Source: Actinoplanes teichomyceticus ATCC 31121
GTDB taxonomy: Bacteria; Actinomycetota; Actinomycetes; Mycobacteriales; Micromonosporaceae
Reading direction: 5' to 3'
DNA length: 64,000 nt
NCBI RefSeq assembly: GCF_003711105.1
Contig: NZ_CP023865.1
Coordinates: 3,931,001 to 3,995,000 of the forward strand
This document shows positions 29,328 to 38,723 of this stretch, piece after piece (position 1 is the first letter of the stretch; the number at the start of each line of letters is the position of its first letter). The translations under genes and the position numbers were made by a program. The notes under the pieces are model-generated. The model saw only the letters and a list, made by a program, of their open reading frames with translations, ran no database searches and was not told where the DNA came from.

Positions 29328-30827
29328 ATGATCGATGTCCTCATCGTCGGGGCCGGCCCCAACGGCCTCATGCTCGCCTGCGAGCTGGCCCTCGCCGGCG
29401 TTCGCCCGGTCGTGCTCGAACGCCACGCCGTGCCGCCCGGTGAGCCGCGCGCCAACGGCCTGGTCGGACAGGTGGTGCGCCTGCTCGACCGGCGCGGCCT
29501 CTACGCGGGGCTCAGCGGCGAGAGCACGCCGCCGGCTCCGCGGCCGGCGTTCACCTTCGGCGCGTTGCCGCTGGACCTGACGATGCTCGCGGAGAATCCG
29601 CACTACGCGCTCGGCGTGCCGCAGACCCGGCTCGAGGCCGCCCTCGCCGCCCGCGCCGCCGAGCTCGGCGTCGACCTGCGCCGCGGCCACGAGCTCGTCG
29701 ACCTGCGCCGGCGCAGCGACGCGGTCGAGGCGTGCCTTGCCGACGGTACGCGCCTGACCTGCCGGTTCCTCGTCGGCGCCGACGGCGGCCGTAGCACGGT
29801 GCGCCGCCTCGCCGGCATCGACTTCCCCGGCGTCACCCACGACCGCTCGGTCTCGCGCACCGCCACCGTGACCGTCCCGGCGTCCTGGCTCGACCCGCAG
29901 ACCGGCGGGCTGCGCGTTCCCGGCTACGGCGTCGTCCCGCCGTTCCAGCACACCCGCACCGACCGCGGGCTCATCGTCTGGGCCCCGTTCCCCGGCCGCC
30001 CGCCGGTGCTGAGCACCACGGAATGGCCCGACGCGCCCACCAGCGACGAGAAACCGATGAGCCTGGCGCAGCTACGCGAGAGCGTCGCCCGGGTGATCGG
30101 CGCCGACATCCCCCTCGGCGCGCCCGACGGCCCCGCCCTGCTGCGGCGGCTGACCGGCGGCAACACCCGCATCGCCGCCCGCTACCGCGCCGGCCGGGTG
30201 CTGCTGGTCGGCGACGCCGCGCACGTGCACCCCGCGATCGGCGGCCCCGGCCTCAACCTGGGTCTGCTGGACGCGGTCAACCTGGGGTGGAAACTCGCCG
30301 CCACGGTGCGCGGCTGGGCGCCGCAGGGCCTGCTCGACACGTACGAGACCGAGCGTCGCCCGGTCGCCGAACGGGTCGTCATGTCCACCCGGGCACAGTC
30401 GGCGCTGATCGGCCCCGGCGACGACGTCACCGGGCTGCGGCAGCTGTTCGCCGAACTGCTGCGCACACCGCAGGTGACCGGGCACATCGCGGAGCTGATG
30501 TCCGGCGCCGACACCCGCTACCCGGGCGATCCGGCGGATCCCCTGGCCGGCCGCTGCGCGCCGGACGTGGTGGTGCACGGTGAGCACGGCCCGACACGCC
30601 TCGCCGAGCTGACCCGCGCCGCCCGGCCGCTGCTGCTGGATTCCACGGGCGCCTACGCCGAAGTCGCCGCGCCCTGGCGGGACCGGGTCGACGTGGTCAC
30701 CGGCGCGCTGCGGGGCACGACCGCGACCGCGATGCTCGTGCGTCCCGACTGCTTCGTCGCCTGGTCCGCCGGCGACGCCGGCAGGCTGCGCGCTTCGCTC
30801 ACCCGGCACTTCGGTCTTCCACGGTGA
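29328..30827 (+). CDS. FAD-dependent aromatic monooxygenase (tetracycline/rifampicin-type)
   Basis: This encodes 499 residues. The FAD Rossmann motif GAGPNG is at 8-13 (VLIVGAGPNGLMLACELALA), the DG motif at FLVGADGGRSTVRRLAG, and the GD motif at 295-296 (GDAAHVHPAIGGPGLNLG). The C-terminal ~110 residues form the thioredoxin-like tail of PHBH-type enzymes (RPLLLDSTGAYAEVAAPW). It hydroxylates an aromatic or polyketide compound using NADPH and O2. Similar enzymes inactivate rifampicin or tetracyclines or act in polyketide tailoring. The upstream TetR suggests substrate induction. Confidence 0.85.
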   Translation: MIDVLIVGAGPNGLMLACELALAGVRPVVLERHAVPPGEPRANGLVGQVVRLLDRRGLYAGLSGESTPPAPRPAFTFGALPLDLTMLAENPHYALGVPQTRLEAALAARAAELGVDLRRGHELVDLRRRSDAVEACLADGTRLTCRFLVGADGGRSTVRRLAGIDFPGVTHDRSVSRTATVTVPASWLDPQTGGLRVPGYGVVPPFQHTRTDRGLIVWAPFPGRPPVLSTTEWPDAPTSDEKPMSLAQLRESVARVIGADIPLGAPDGPALLRRLTGGNTRIAARYRAGRVLLVGDAAHVHPAIGGPGLNLGLLDAVNLGWKLAATVRGWAPQGLLDTYETERRPVAERVVMSTRAQSALIGPGDDVTGLRQLFAELLRTPQVTGHIAELMSGADTRYPGDPADPLAGRCAPDVVVHGEHGPTRLAELTRAARPLLLDSTGAYAEVAAPWRDRVDVVTGALRGTTATAMLVRPDCFVAWSAGDAGRLRASLTRHFGLPR

Positions 30828-31406
30828 TCCGGAGAACGCGCGCTCACCGCGGCGGGCCCCTGTCGAGCGCCGGTAGCCGGGGCGGATCAACGCCGCGCCC
30901 GGCCCGCGGGCCACCCCGAGCCCGTCGTCATCCGTGCTGATCGGTGCCACCGCGGGTGGGCGCCGAAACTCAGCAGTGACACCTGTCGGCCAGAAGTAGA
31001 CGGCGTGACCGAGGTGGTCCTATCTTCCTAGGAAGCCTGAGGGGCGGTGCGGCAAGCCGCACCAACATGCCGGCTTCGCCGACGGAGCCGGCCCCGAAAC
31101 CGGGGCGTCGCCGCACCGGGCAGGGCCGCGGTGAAACGAGGCCGGTTGGCGGGTCCGGGCACCGGAGATGCGCGGGGTCCCCGGCCGCGCACCGTGCCGG
31201 AGGTGCCGCGCGGTCCTCAATGGCGCACCGAGGTCGCCGCCGGCGTGCTCGCCGGCGCCCGGATGCCGGGGCCCGGCGGCTGGGCGTTTCCCGACATCGG
31301 CCCGGTGTGAAAAAGTTCGGCCGGGGATGTCGAGGTGGGTGGTCCGGCTCCGACCATCGGGCAGGGAAGGCCCCTCCGGGGCCTGCGGAAGATTGCGGGG
31401 TACGCC
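30828..31406. other. Intergenic stretch containing repeat element A
   Basis: Besides the element at 31019-31091, a plus frame ends WRTEVAAGVLAGARMPGPGG, WAFPDIGPV near 31307, which looks protein-like but has no credible start. It may be the tail of a lost gene. No terminator was identified. Confidence 0.4.
31019..31091 (+). repeat. Copy A of conserved noncoding element with hairpins
   Basis: CCTATCTTCCTAGGA (31019-31033), then GAGGGGC and a perfect hairpin GGTGCGGC-AA-GCCGCACC (31046-31063), then CCGGCT...AGCCGG (31070-31091). The same order is found at 45081. A GTG inside the hairpin could start a reading frame, but the frames after the two copies differ. Confidence 0.55.
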
Positions 31407-31778
31407 ATGAAGTTCGTGATCAGTATGCTGATCAACCCGGCCGTGCTGGAGTCGCTGACCGAGGAGGAGATGGCGGCGATCGGTGACGGACACAGCCGGT
31501 TCATCGCCGAGCTCAAGGAGTCCGGTGAGCTGATCGCCACGCAGGCGCTGGTCGACCCGTCGCAGGCGGCGGTGGTGTCGGTGCGCAACGGGCAGCCGGT
31601 GGTGACCGACGGGCCGTACCTGGAGTCGAAGGAGTACCTGGGCGGGTTCTACCTGCTCGACGTCGAGGACCGGGCGCGGGCGATCGAACTGGCGGCGCGG
31701 ATCCCGGACGCCGCGGTCGAGGGGCTCGGCGTCGAGGTGCGGCAGGTGATGTTCGCGGACGGGGTTGTCGAGGCGTGA
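31407..31778 (+). CDS. YCII-domain (DGPF-type) protein
   Basis: This encodes 123 residues. The sequence matches the YCII/DGPF family: KFVISMLINPAVLE, ALVDPSQAAVVSVRNGQPVV and the hallmark TDGPYLESKEYLGGFYLLDV. These small ferredoxin-fold proteins occur next to ECF42 sigma factors and are their likely target or sensor partner. The stop overlaps the GTG of the sigma gene (GTGA), so the two are coupled. Function is not known beyond this association. Confidence 0.85.
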   Translation: MKFVISMLINPAVLESLTEEEMAAIGDGHSRFIAELKESGELIATQALVDPSQAAVVSVRNGQPVVTDGPYLESKEYLGGFYLLDVEDRARAIELAARIPDAAVEGLGVEVRQVMFADGVVEA

Positions 31779-32983
31779 CCGGCCGGGGCATCGAGGACCT
31801 GCTGCGTGAGCTGATGCCGCAGGTCCTCGGCGCGCTGGTACGCCGGTACGGGCGGTTCGACGGGTGTGAGGACGCCGTGCAGGAGGCCGGGCTGGCCGCG
31901 TCGGTGCAGTGGCCGGTCGCCGGGGTGCCGGCGAATCCGCGCGGCTGGCTGACGACGGTCGCGGCGCGGCGGCTGATCGATCAGGTGCGCAGCGAGCGGG
32001 CCCGCCGGGAGCGTGAGTCGCTGCCGCCGGAGCCACCGGTGGACGTGCCGGACACCGACGACACCTTGCTGCTGTTGCTGCTGTGCTGCCATCCGGCGCT
32101 GACCGCGGCGTCGCAGACGGCGTTGACGTTGCGGGCGGTCGGTGGGCTGAGCACGGCGGAGATCGCCCGGGCGTTCCTGGTGCCGGAGGCGACGATGGCG
32201 GCCCGGATCAGCCGGGCCAAGCAGCGGATCCGGGCGGCGGGCAGCTCGTTCCCGCCGCCGGTCGGGGCGCAGCGGGAGCAGCGGCTGCGGGTGGTGCTGC
32301 ACGTGCTGTACCTGATCTTCAACGAGGGGTACACGGCGTCGTCGGGGGAGTCGCTGCACCGGGCGGAGCTGGCCGCGGAGGCGATCCGGCTGGCGCGGAT
32401 GGTGCACCGGCGGCTTCCGGACGACGGGGAGGTCACCGGGCTGCTGGCGCTGATGCTGCTCACGCATGCGCGGCGGGCGGCCCGGACGACCGACGGCGGG
32501 GATCTGGTGCCGCTGCCCGAGCAGGATCGGAGCAGGTGGGACGCGTCTCTGATCACGGAGGGGCTGGCGCTGGCCCGGGCGTCGCTGGGCGCGCCCGCGC
32601 TGGGGCCGTACCAGTTGCAGGCGGCGATCGCGGCGACCCATGCGGACGCGGCGTCGGCGGCGCAGACTGATTGGCGGCAGGTGTACGCGCTGTATCTGAT
32701 CCTGGAGCGGATCGCGCCGAACCCGATGGTGACGGTGAACCGGGCGGTGGCGCTGGCCGAGGTGGCCGGGCCGGCGGCGGGGCTGGCGCTGCTGGCCGGG
32801 CTGGACGGCGACGAGCGGATGCGCGGGCATCACCGGCTGCTGTCGGTGCGGGGGCATCTGCTGGAGAAGGCGGGGCAGCGGGCGCAGGCGTACGCGCATT
32901 ACCGGGACGCGGCGAGGGCGACCGCGAGTCTCGCGGAGCGGCGGTACCTGCGGTCGCGGGCGGCGCGGCTGCGACCGTGCTGA
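31775..32983 (+). CDS. ECF42-type sigma factor with C-terminal extension
   Basis: This encodes 402 residues, far longer than ordinary ECF factors. Region 2: LRELMPQVLGALVRRYGRFD, then EDAVQEAGLAAS. Region 4: LTLRAVGGLSTAEIARAFLV, then EATMAARISRAKQRIR. The remaining ~200 residues are a helical TPR-like domain with the family motif YLIFNEGYTAS and APNPMVTVNRAVAL. This domain identifies ECF42, which lacks an anti-sigma factor and depends on its C-terminal extension. The coupled YCII gene is the usual partner. Target promoters are unknown. Confidence 0.87.
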   Translation: MTGRGIEDLLRELMPQVLGALVRRYGRFDGCEDAVQEAGLAASVQWPVAGVPANPRGWLTTVAARRLIDQVRSERARRERESLPPEPPVDVPDTDDTLLLLLLCCHPALTAASQTALTLRAVGGLSTAEIARAFLVPEATMAARISRAKQRIRAAGSSFPPPVGAQREQRLRVVLHVLYLIFNEGYTASSGESLHRAELAAEAIRLARMVHRRLPDDGEVTGLLALMLLTHARRAARTTDGGDLVPLPEQDRSRWDASLITEGLALARASLGAPALGPYQLQAAIAATHADAASAAQTDWRQVYALYLILERIAPNPMVTVNRAVALAEVAGPAAGLALLAGLDGDERMRGHHRLLSVRGHLLEKAGQRAQAYAHYRDAARATASLAERRYLRSRAARLRPC

Positions 32984-33145
32984 GGCGTGGGGTGGGTGGG
33001 CGCCGTCCGTTCCGCGGTGGCGGCGGTGCGCGGGGGCGTACTCCGGAAGGGTGATCCTTTTGGGTCAGGGTTACCGGCGGTCAAGGTGGGTAGCCGGTGC
33101 GTGGCAGTCGGGGCGGCTGCCGTGGGCGGACGGGGGCGGGGGCCC

Positions 33146-35662
33146 ATGCCGGTGCTGGATGAGGTTGTGCTGACTGACGCTCGGCGGTTGGCGGCGGTGG
33201 AGCGGGCCCGGCGGGTCCTGCCGGCGTTGCCGATGCCGTTGGATGCGATCGCCGCGCTCGCGGCGCGGTTGTTGGGCGCCCCGATGGGGACGGTGACCTT
33301 CGTCGGGCGGCACGAGGAGTACTTCGTCGGGGTGCACGGCCTGCCGCCGGGCCTGGCCGGTGAGCGGCACGCGCCGCTGGCGTACTCGGTGTGCAAGTAC
33401 ATGGTGAGCGAGGATGCCCCGGTGCGCAGCCCGGACATGGCGGCCGAGGATGATCCGGCGCTGCGCGAGCATCCGTTGCTCACCGAGTTCGGGGTGCGCG
33501 CGTTTCTCGGGGTGCCGCTGCGCGATGCCGACGATCAGCCGGTCGGGTCGCTGTCGGTGCTCGACGGGGAGGCGCGGCAATGGAGCGACGCGGATCTGTC
33601 GACGCTGATGGAGATCAGTCATCTGCTCAGTCTGTTCCCGGCCCCCGCGCAGCGGGCGGCCTGCCCGGTGACGGCGGCGCTGGATCCGCAGGCGCTGGTG
33701 GAGGGCATGAAGGAGGCGTTCGTCGCGGTGGACCGGCGGGGCGTGGTGGTGGAGTTCAACCGGGCCGCGCAGGAGTTGCTGGGGTGGCCGGCCGACGAGG
33801 TGCGCGGGCGGCCTCTGGACCACACGGTGCTGCCGGACTACGACGGCCGGCCGGTCGGCGAGGCGCTGTCCCGGCTGTTCGCCGCCCCGGCGGCGCGTGC
33901 TGTGCCGCACCGGGTCAGCGTGCGTCACCGCGACGGGCGGCGGCTTCCCGCGCGGATGGTGCTGTCCGTGGTGCGCGGCACGCTGGGGGCGCTGGCCTGC
34001 GCGTTCATCACCGACCTGTCGGAGCAGGACGCGGCGGAGAGCGACGCCGAGCGGCAGCGGCGGTTCCTGGCCGCGTTGCTGGACAGTTTGGATGTCGGGG
34101 TGGCCGCGGTCGACTCGGCCGGCACTCCGGTGGTGGTCAACCGGGCGTTGCGCCGGGTGCACGGCATCGGGGACCGGTGGAGTGCCGAGGATGTGACCCG
34201 GGCGGTCGGTAGCAGTGTCCGGGATCTGGACGGCACGCCGCTGCCGTTGAGCGGCACGCCGCTGTTGCGCGCGTTGCGTGGCGAGCACGTGCGCGGCGCT
34301 GACGTGCTGGTCAGGATGCCCGGCAGCGCGGACCGGATCATGGTGGCGCACGCCCAGCCGATCACCACCGCGGGCGGGACGCGGATGGGGGCGGTGGCCG
34401 CGCTGCACGATGTGACCGCGGTCCGGCGCGCGGAGGGGTTTCGGGCGTGCGAGCAGCAGGTGCGGCAGATCCTGGCGGCCGCGGCGACGGTCGGTGACGC
34501 GGCGGCGGCGACGTTGCGCGCGGTGGCCGAGGCGTTGGGGTGGCCGCACGCCGAGCTGTGGCTGATCGACTCGCTGACCGGGCATATGCAGCGTACCGGG
34601 CACTGGAGCGCGTCCGCGGGGCAGTGCGGCGATCTGCATGCCGATCCGGTGAGCCGGGGTGCCGGGGTGATCGGCACCGTCTGGGAGACCGGCCAGCCGT
34701 TGTGGGTGCCGGACATCGCCGGCGCCACGGATCTGGCCGCGGAGCATTCGGTGGCCCGGGCGCAGGATTGTGCCCGGATGGGATTGCACACCGTCCTGGC
34801 GGTGCCGATCCGTGACGGCGCGGCCATGCTGGGGGTGCTGGTGTGTTACAGCGCCGCCCCGGAGTACGACCGGGATCTGCTGACCGTGCTGGTCGGTGGG
34901 GTGGCGGCGCAGTTCGGGATGTTCGTGGCGTTGCGCCGTACGGCCGATCTGGCCGAGAAGTTGAAGCGGACCCGCAACGACTTCCTGACCCTGGTCGGGC
35001 ACGAGTTGCGCACCCCGCTGACGTCGATCACCAGCTATGCCGGTCTGCTGGCCGAGGATCCGGCCGTCCCGGCCGCGGAGGCCCGGCAGATGCTGCTCGT
35101 CATCGCCCGCAACGCGGACCGGCTGGGCGCGGTGGTCAGCGATCTGCTGGAGTTGTCCGGCCTGGAGGCGGGTCATCTGCGGCTGGCCGTCGGCGAGCAC
35201 GATCTGGCGGTTGTCGTCGCCGCCGCGGTGGCCGCGGCGCAACCGATCGCGGCCGATGCCGGGGTGCGCCTGTACGCCCGTCTGCCCCGCCGGCTGATGG
35301 TGCACGGCGATCCGGTGCGGCTGCGTCAGGCGGTGGACAACCTGCTGTCCAACGCCATCCGGTACAGCCGGCACGGGGGTGACGTGCGGGTGCGCCTGAC
35401 CGCGCAGCCCGACATGGCCGAGCTGCGTATCACCGACACCGGGATCGGCATTCCGCCGGGCGAGCACGATGACCTGTTCCACCGGTTCACCCGGGCCAGC
35501 AACGTGGCGCACCACGGTTTTCCGGGCGCCGGTCTGGGGCTGGCGCTGGTGCACACGATCATCACGTTGCATCACGGCGACCTGATGTTCGACACCGGTC
35601 ACCGTCCGGGCACCAGTGTGCTGCTGCGCCTTCCGCGCCGCCAGCCGGCGCCGCGAGGCTGA
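33146..35662 (+). CDS. Multi-domain sensor histidine kinase (GAF-PAS-PAS-GAF-HisKA-HATPase)
   Basis: This encodes 838 residues from ATG 33146. Order: GAF (about 30-170; SVCKYMVSEDAPVRSPDMAA), PAS (about 180-300; GVVVEFNRAAQELLGWPADE), PAS (about 310-430), GAF (about 445-590; ETGQPLWVPDIAG), HisKA with H619 (FLTLVGHELRTPLTSITSYA), and HATPase (about 715-830; DNLLSNAIRYS, DTGIGIP, GAGLGLALVHTI). No membrane helices, so it is a cytoplasmic redox/light/small-molecule-type sensor. It lies 12 bp before a receiver-phosphatase gene and is probably co-transcribed with it, but that receiver lacks its phosphorylation Asp. Confidence 0.87.
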   Translation: MPVLDEVVLTDARRLAAVERARRVLPALPMPLDAIAALAARLLGAPMGTVTFVGRHEEYFVGVHGLPPGLAGERHAPLAYSVCKYMVSEDAPVRSPDMAAEDDPALREHPLLTEFGVRAFLGVPLRDADDQPVGSLSVLDGEARQWSDADLSTLMEISHLLSLFPAPAQRAACPVTAALDPQALVEGMKEAFVAVDRRGVVVEFNRAAQELLGWPADEVRGRPLDHTVLPDYDGRPVGEALSRLFAAPAARAVPHRVSVRHRDGRRLPARMVLSVVRGTLGALACAFITDLSEQDAAESDAERQRRFLAALLDSLDVGVAAVDSAGTPVVVNRALRRVHGIGDRWSAEDVTRAVGSSVRDLDGTPLPLSGTPLLRALRGEHVRGADVLVRMPGSADRIMVAHAQPITTAGGTRMGAVAALHDVTAVRRAEGFRACEQQVRQILAAAATVGDAAAATLRAVAEALGWPHAELWLIDSLTGHMQRTGHWSASAGQCGDLHADPVSRGAGVIGTVWETGQPLWVPDIAGATDLAAEHSVARAQDCARMGLHTVLAVPIRDGAAMLGVLVCYSAAPEYDRDLLTVLVGGVAAQFGMFVALRRTADLAEKLKRTRNDFLTLVGHELRTPLTSITSYAGLLAEDPAVPAAEARQMLLVIARNADRLGAVVSDLLELSGLEAGHLRLAVGEHDLAVVVAAAVAAAQPIAADAGVRLYARLPRRLMVHGDPVRLRQAVDNLLSNAIRYSRHGGDVRVRLTAQPDMAELRITDTGIGIPPGEHDDLFHRFTRASNVAHHGFPGAGLGLALVHTIITLHHGDLMFDTGHRPGTSVLLRLPRRQPAPRG

Positions 35663-35674
35663 AGGAGCGTCGTC

Positions 35675-37327
35675 GTGGCCTCGATCCTGCTCGGGGAGAA
35701 CGTCCCGGACCTGCGTGAGGCGCTGATCCGGCTGCTGCGCCGCGCCGGGCACGAGGTCAGCATCGCCGGTACCGCCGACGACACGCTGACCGCCGCGCTG
35801 GCCGGGCCGTTCGACCTGGTGCTGATGAACCCGGCCCTGCCCGGCAGCGATGGGCTCGACGGTCTGGAGGTCTGCCGGCGGCTGCGCGCGGTGGCGGCGA
35901 CCGCCCGCCTGCCGATCATGATGCTGTCGGTGCGGCAGTGTCCCGCCGACGTCGCGGCCGCCGATGCCGCCGGCGCCGACGACTATCTCGGCAAGCCGTT
36001 CGACAATGCCACCCTGCTGGCCCGGGTCGCGACGCTGGTGGCGCGGGGCGAGCCGGCGCCCGCGGCGGACGTGGATCTGGGGTTGTTGCGGGCGGTGCGG
36101 GAGGTGATGGCGGCCTCGCACCTGATGCAGGCCGACGAGGTGGCGCCGACGCTGGACCGGGCGCTGTCGCGGCTGGGCATGGGCGCCGTGATCTTCCTGA
36201 TCGACCATGATCAGGTGGTGCTGCGGGCGCTGCCGGTACGGGGGCGGGAGCCGTCGGAGCCCGAGCCGGTGCACGAGGGGTCGCTGCCCGGCCGCGCGTA
36301 CATGCTGGTGCGGCCGGAGCCGGATCCGCAGCGCCGGGGCCGGTTGTGGGTGCCGCTGCTCGACGGCACGGAACGTTTCGGCGTGATCCGGTTCGAGGTG
36401 CCCGGGGCCGCCGGGGCGTACGACGTCAGGTGGCAGCAGCGGTGCGAGCTGATCGCCGAGATCGTCGCGCATCTGATCGCGTCGAAGATGTCCGGCGGCG
36501 ACATCCTGAAGGTGGCCCGCCGGGTCGAGCCGATGACCGTCGCCGCGGAGCTGATGTGGCAGATGCTGCCGCCGCTGACCAGCAGTCACCAGCGGCTGGC
36601 GCTGAGCGCGATCGTGCAGCCGTGCTACGACGTCGGCGGCGAGGGCTACGACTATGCCGTCGACGGCGACACCGCCTGGCTGGTGCTGCTCGGGGCGGTG
36701 GGGCGGGGGCTGGGCGCCGCGGTGGCCGGCGCGGTGGCGCTGTCGGCGATCCGTGCCGCGCGCCGGGCCGGCGGTGATCTGCCCGAGCAGGTGCGCGCCG
36801 CCGACGAGCATCTGATCGAGCAGTGCGGTGGGAGCCGGCACGCCCGGTTCGTCACCGGCATGCTGGCGCGTTTCGACCTGGAGAGCGGGCTGGTGCGCTA
36901 CATCAACGCCGGCAGTCCGCTCCCGGTGATCTTCCGCGACGCCGATCTGCTCGGGGTGGTGACCGGTGGCGCTCGGGTGCCGCTGGGCGTGCGGGCCGAG
37001 GGCGAGGTGCGGGTGGGGGAGAAGGTGCTGTGTCGTGGGGACCGGATGCTGCTGCACACCGCCGGGGTGACCGAGGCCCGCGCGGCTGACGGCAGCCTGT
37101 TCGGGGCGGCCCGGCTGACCCGGCTGGCCGCCGACTGTGAGCAGGCCCGGCTGCCGGCTCCGGAGACGCTGCGCCGGCTGGCGCTCGCGGTGGCCGAGCA
37201 TCGGGGCGGGCCGCCGTCCGGTGACGCCGCGATGGTGCTGGTGGAGTGGTCGCCGGCGGCCGCGCGGCGCACCGTGGTCGGGCCGCCGTATCCGGATTCC
37301 GCAGGCGAGGCCGAGGCGCCGTCGTGA
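35675..37327 (+). CDS. Degenerate receiver fused to PP2C-type (SpoIIE) phosphatase domain
   Basis: This encodes 550 residues, GTG start with AAGGAG upstream. The receiver domain (1-125) keeps the fold and K107 (LGKPF), but the phosphoacceptor position reads N52 (LVLMNPALP), and the usual acidic pair is E8/N9. A GAF-like middle (about 135-270) precedes a SpoIIE/PP2C domain (about 290-535). There, two normally acidic metal ligands are altered: GGExYD at 321-326 instead of GGDxYD, and GAVGRG at 340-345 instead of GDVxGHG. Both signalling and catalysis may be non-standard. It follows the hybrid kinase by 12 bp. It may bind rather than dephosphorylate an anti-sigma antagonist. Confidence 0.8.
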   Translation: MASILLGENVPDLREALIRLLRRAGHEVSIAGTADDTLTAALAGPFDLVLMNPALPGSDGLDGLEVCRRLRAVAATARLPIMMLSVRQCPADVAAADAAGADDYLGKPFDNATLLARVATLVARGEPAPAADVDLGLLRAVREVMAASHLMQADEVAPTLDRALSRLGMGAVIFLIDHDQVVLRALPVRGREPSEPEPVHEGSLPGRAYMLVRPEPDPQRRGRLWVPLLDGTERFGVIRFEVPGAAGAYDVRWQQRCELIAEIVAHLIASKMSGGDILKVARRVEPMTVAAELMWQMLPPLTSSHQRLALSAIVQPCYDVGGEGYDYAVDGDTAWLVLLGAVGRGLGAAVAGAVALSAIRAARRAGGDLPEQVRAADEHLIEQCGGSRHARFVTGMLARFDLESGLVRYINAGSPLPVIFRDADLLGVVTGGARVPLGVRAEGEVRVGEKVLCRGDRMLLHTAGVTEARAADGSLFGAARLTRLAADCEQARLPAPETLRRLALAVAEHRGGPPSGDAAMVLVEWSPAAARRTVVGPPYPDSAGEAEAPS

Positions 37328-37330
37328 ACC

Positions 37331-37366
37331 GGTCCGGCGGCGGCCGGCCCGGGCCGCCGCCGGACC
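37331..37366. terminator. 15-bp perfect hairpin between convergent genes
   Basis: GGTCCGGCGGCGGCC (37331-37345) pairs with 37352-37366 around GGCCCG. It serves the kinase operon (stop 37327) and the convergent esterase-like gene (stop 37374). Confidence 0.7.
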
Positions 37367-37373
37367 GCCGGGG

Positions 37374-38576
37374 TCAGGGCCGCCCGGCGTCGCGGACGAA
37401 CAGCAGCCCGTCGAGGCTGTCCAGGTGGTCCGGATCGAGTGGGGCGTAGCCGTACCACGGCGACTCGCGCGCCACGATCGGGTCGGCGGCCAGCGCGGTG
37501 GCCAGGCGGCGGGGCTCGACGATGCGATGCGGCTGTGCGAGCGCGTACAGCCGGCCCTCGACGGTGTTCTCGGGCGGGGTGGGCACGCCGTGCTGGCGCA
37601 GTGTGCCGACGGCGGTGGCCAGGAAGGCGTACCGGGTGTCCAGATGGGTGCTGACGATCGCGCCGGCGCTCCACCAGTGCGCCGGCTGTCCGTCCATCCG
37701 GAGGCTGCTGCGGCGCCGTTGCAGGTGGCTGTTGTGCGCGTTGACCAGGGTGGGGCCGCGCTCGGCGAGGGCGAGCAGGTTGTCGGCCATGATCGCATCG
37801 CGTGCGGTGAGCAGCCGCGCCATGCGGCCCGGTGAGGTGTCGGCCAGCGCGCGGTGGTAGCGCAGCAGGCCGGTGGCGGTGCGGGCGTACAGGTGGGCCC
37901 GGTGCCGCTGTTCCGGCGTCGACACCGTGGCCAGGTGCGGCGCCTGGGACTCCAGCAGCGCGATCAGGTCGTCGGCGAGCAGCCGCAGCCGCTCGGCTTC
38001 GGGTGTGCGCCCGGGCGACTGTGCGGGGTCTCTCATCGCGGCCGGGTTGGTCCAGCGCTGGTCGGCGCCGAGCAGCCGGTCGAGGGCCGGCGCGGTGCAG
38101 GGCAGCAGGTGCGGGTCGAGTCGGGTGGCCAGATGGTCGTACAGGGCGGTGAGGGCGTGCCGCGGGCTGGCGGCTCCGGTGATCTCCAGGGGGCCGTCGA
38201 TCCCGGCGAAGCGGACCTGTGCGCAGGGCGGGCGGCCGTCGTTGTACGCGCGCATCCAGCGCACCAGTTCGCGGTTGCCGGCGAAGGCGCCCCACTCGTG
38301 ACTGAAGCCGCGCCGCATGACGTCGTCGAGCACGCCCGGGCCGCCGGTGACGTAGTCGTCGACCAGTAGTCCCGCCAGGCAGTCGCTCTCCAGGGCGAGC
38401 GTGCGGTAGCCATGCTCCTCGACGAGCTGGCGGAACAGGTCGTTGCGCGCTCGCAGGAGGTCGTTCTCGCCGTGGACGGGTTCGCCGAGGGCGAGCAGCC
38501 GGGGCCGGGTGGGCAGCAGGTTCATGACGGTGGCGGCGTCGACGGGATGGGTGGCCGCAGTGATACCAGCAGTCAT
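37374..38576 (-). CDS. Erythromycin esterase-like hydrolase
   Basis: This encodes 400 residues from ATG 38576. The family signature LLALGEPVHGENDLLRARND contains the Glu and His implicated in catalysis in EreA/EreB. Further conserved blocks: LALESDCLAGLLVDDYVTGG, EWGAFAGNRELVRWMRAYND, and VNAHNSHLQRR with a catalytic His. Members hydrolyse macrolide lactones or unknown esters; succinoglycan-biosynthesis-type relatives also exist. No macrolide cluster is present, so the substrate is open. It is monocistronic, with a shared terminator. Confidence 0.8.
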   Translation of the reverse strand: MTAGITAATHPVDAATVMNLLPTRPRLLALGEPVHGENDLLRARNDLFRQLVEEHGYRTLALESDCLAGLLVDDYVTGGPGVLDDVMRRGFSHEWGAFAGNRELVRWMRAYNDGRPPCAQVRFAGIDGPLEITGAASPRHALTALYDHLATRLDPHLLPCTAPALDRLLGADQRWTNPAAMRDPAQSPGRTPEAERLRLLADDLIALLESQAPHLATVSTPEQRHRAHLYARTATGLLRYHRALADTSPGRMARLLTARDAIMADNLLALAERGPTLVNAHNSHLQRRRSSLRMDGQPAHWWSAGAIVSTHLDTRYAFLATAVGTLRQHGVPTPPENTVEGRLYALAQPHRIVEPRRLATALAADPIVARESPWYGYAPLDPDHLDSLDGLLFVRDAGRP

Positions 38577-38723
38577 TTCCTGAACAGTATCGTTGAATTG
38601 CCGAGGAAAGCTTTTCACCGGAAGCCGCAGTTCGCCGCCCCACAAGTTCAAAGCAGCTCACTGGCGCCCGTCGGTTCCGGCCGTTGACAATGGTCAGCAG
38701 ACCGGCTCTGTGATCATCCTGGG

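Noticed and set aside
31046..31063. GTG within the hairpin as start of a leader peptide (also at 45109)
   Set aside because: The two copies encode different peptides after the hairpin, so the conserved feature is the RNA or DNA, not a protein.
33071..37798. Very long open frame on the minus strand opposite the kinase and phosphatase genes
   Set aside because: It mirrors the third-position GC bias of the real plus-strand genes, is His/Arg/Gln/Pro-rich with no domain, and runs across two gene ends.
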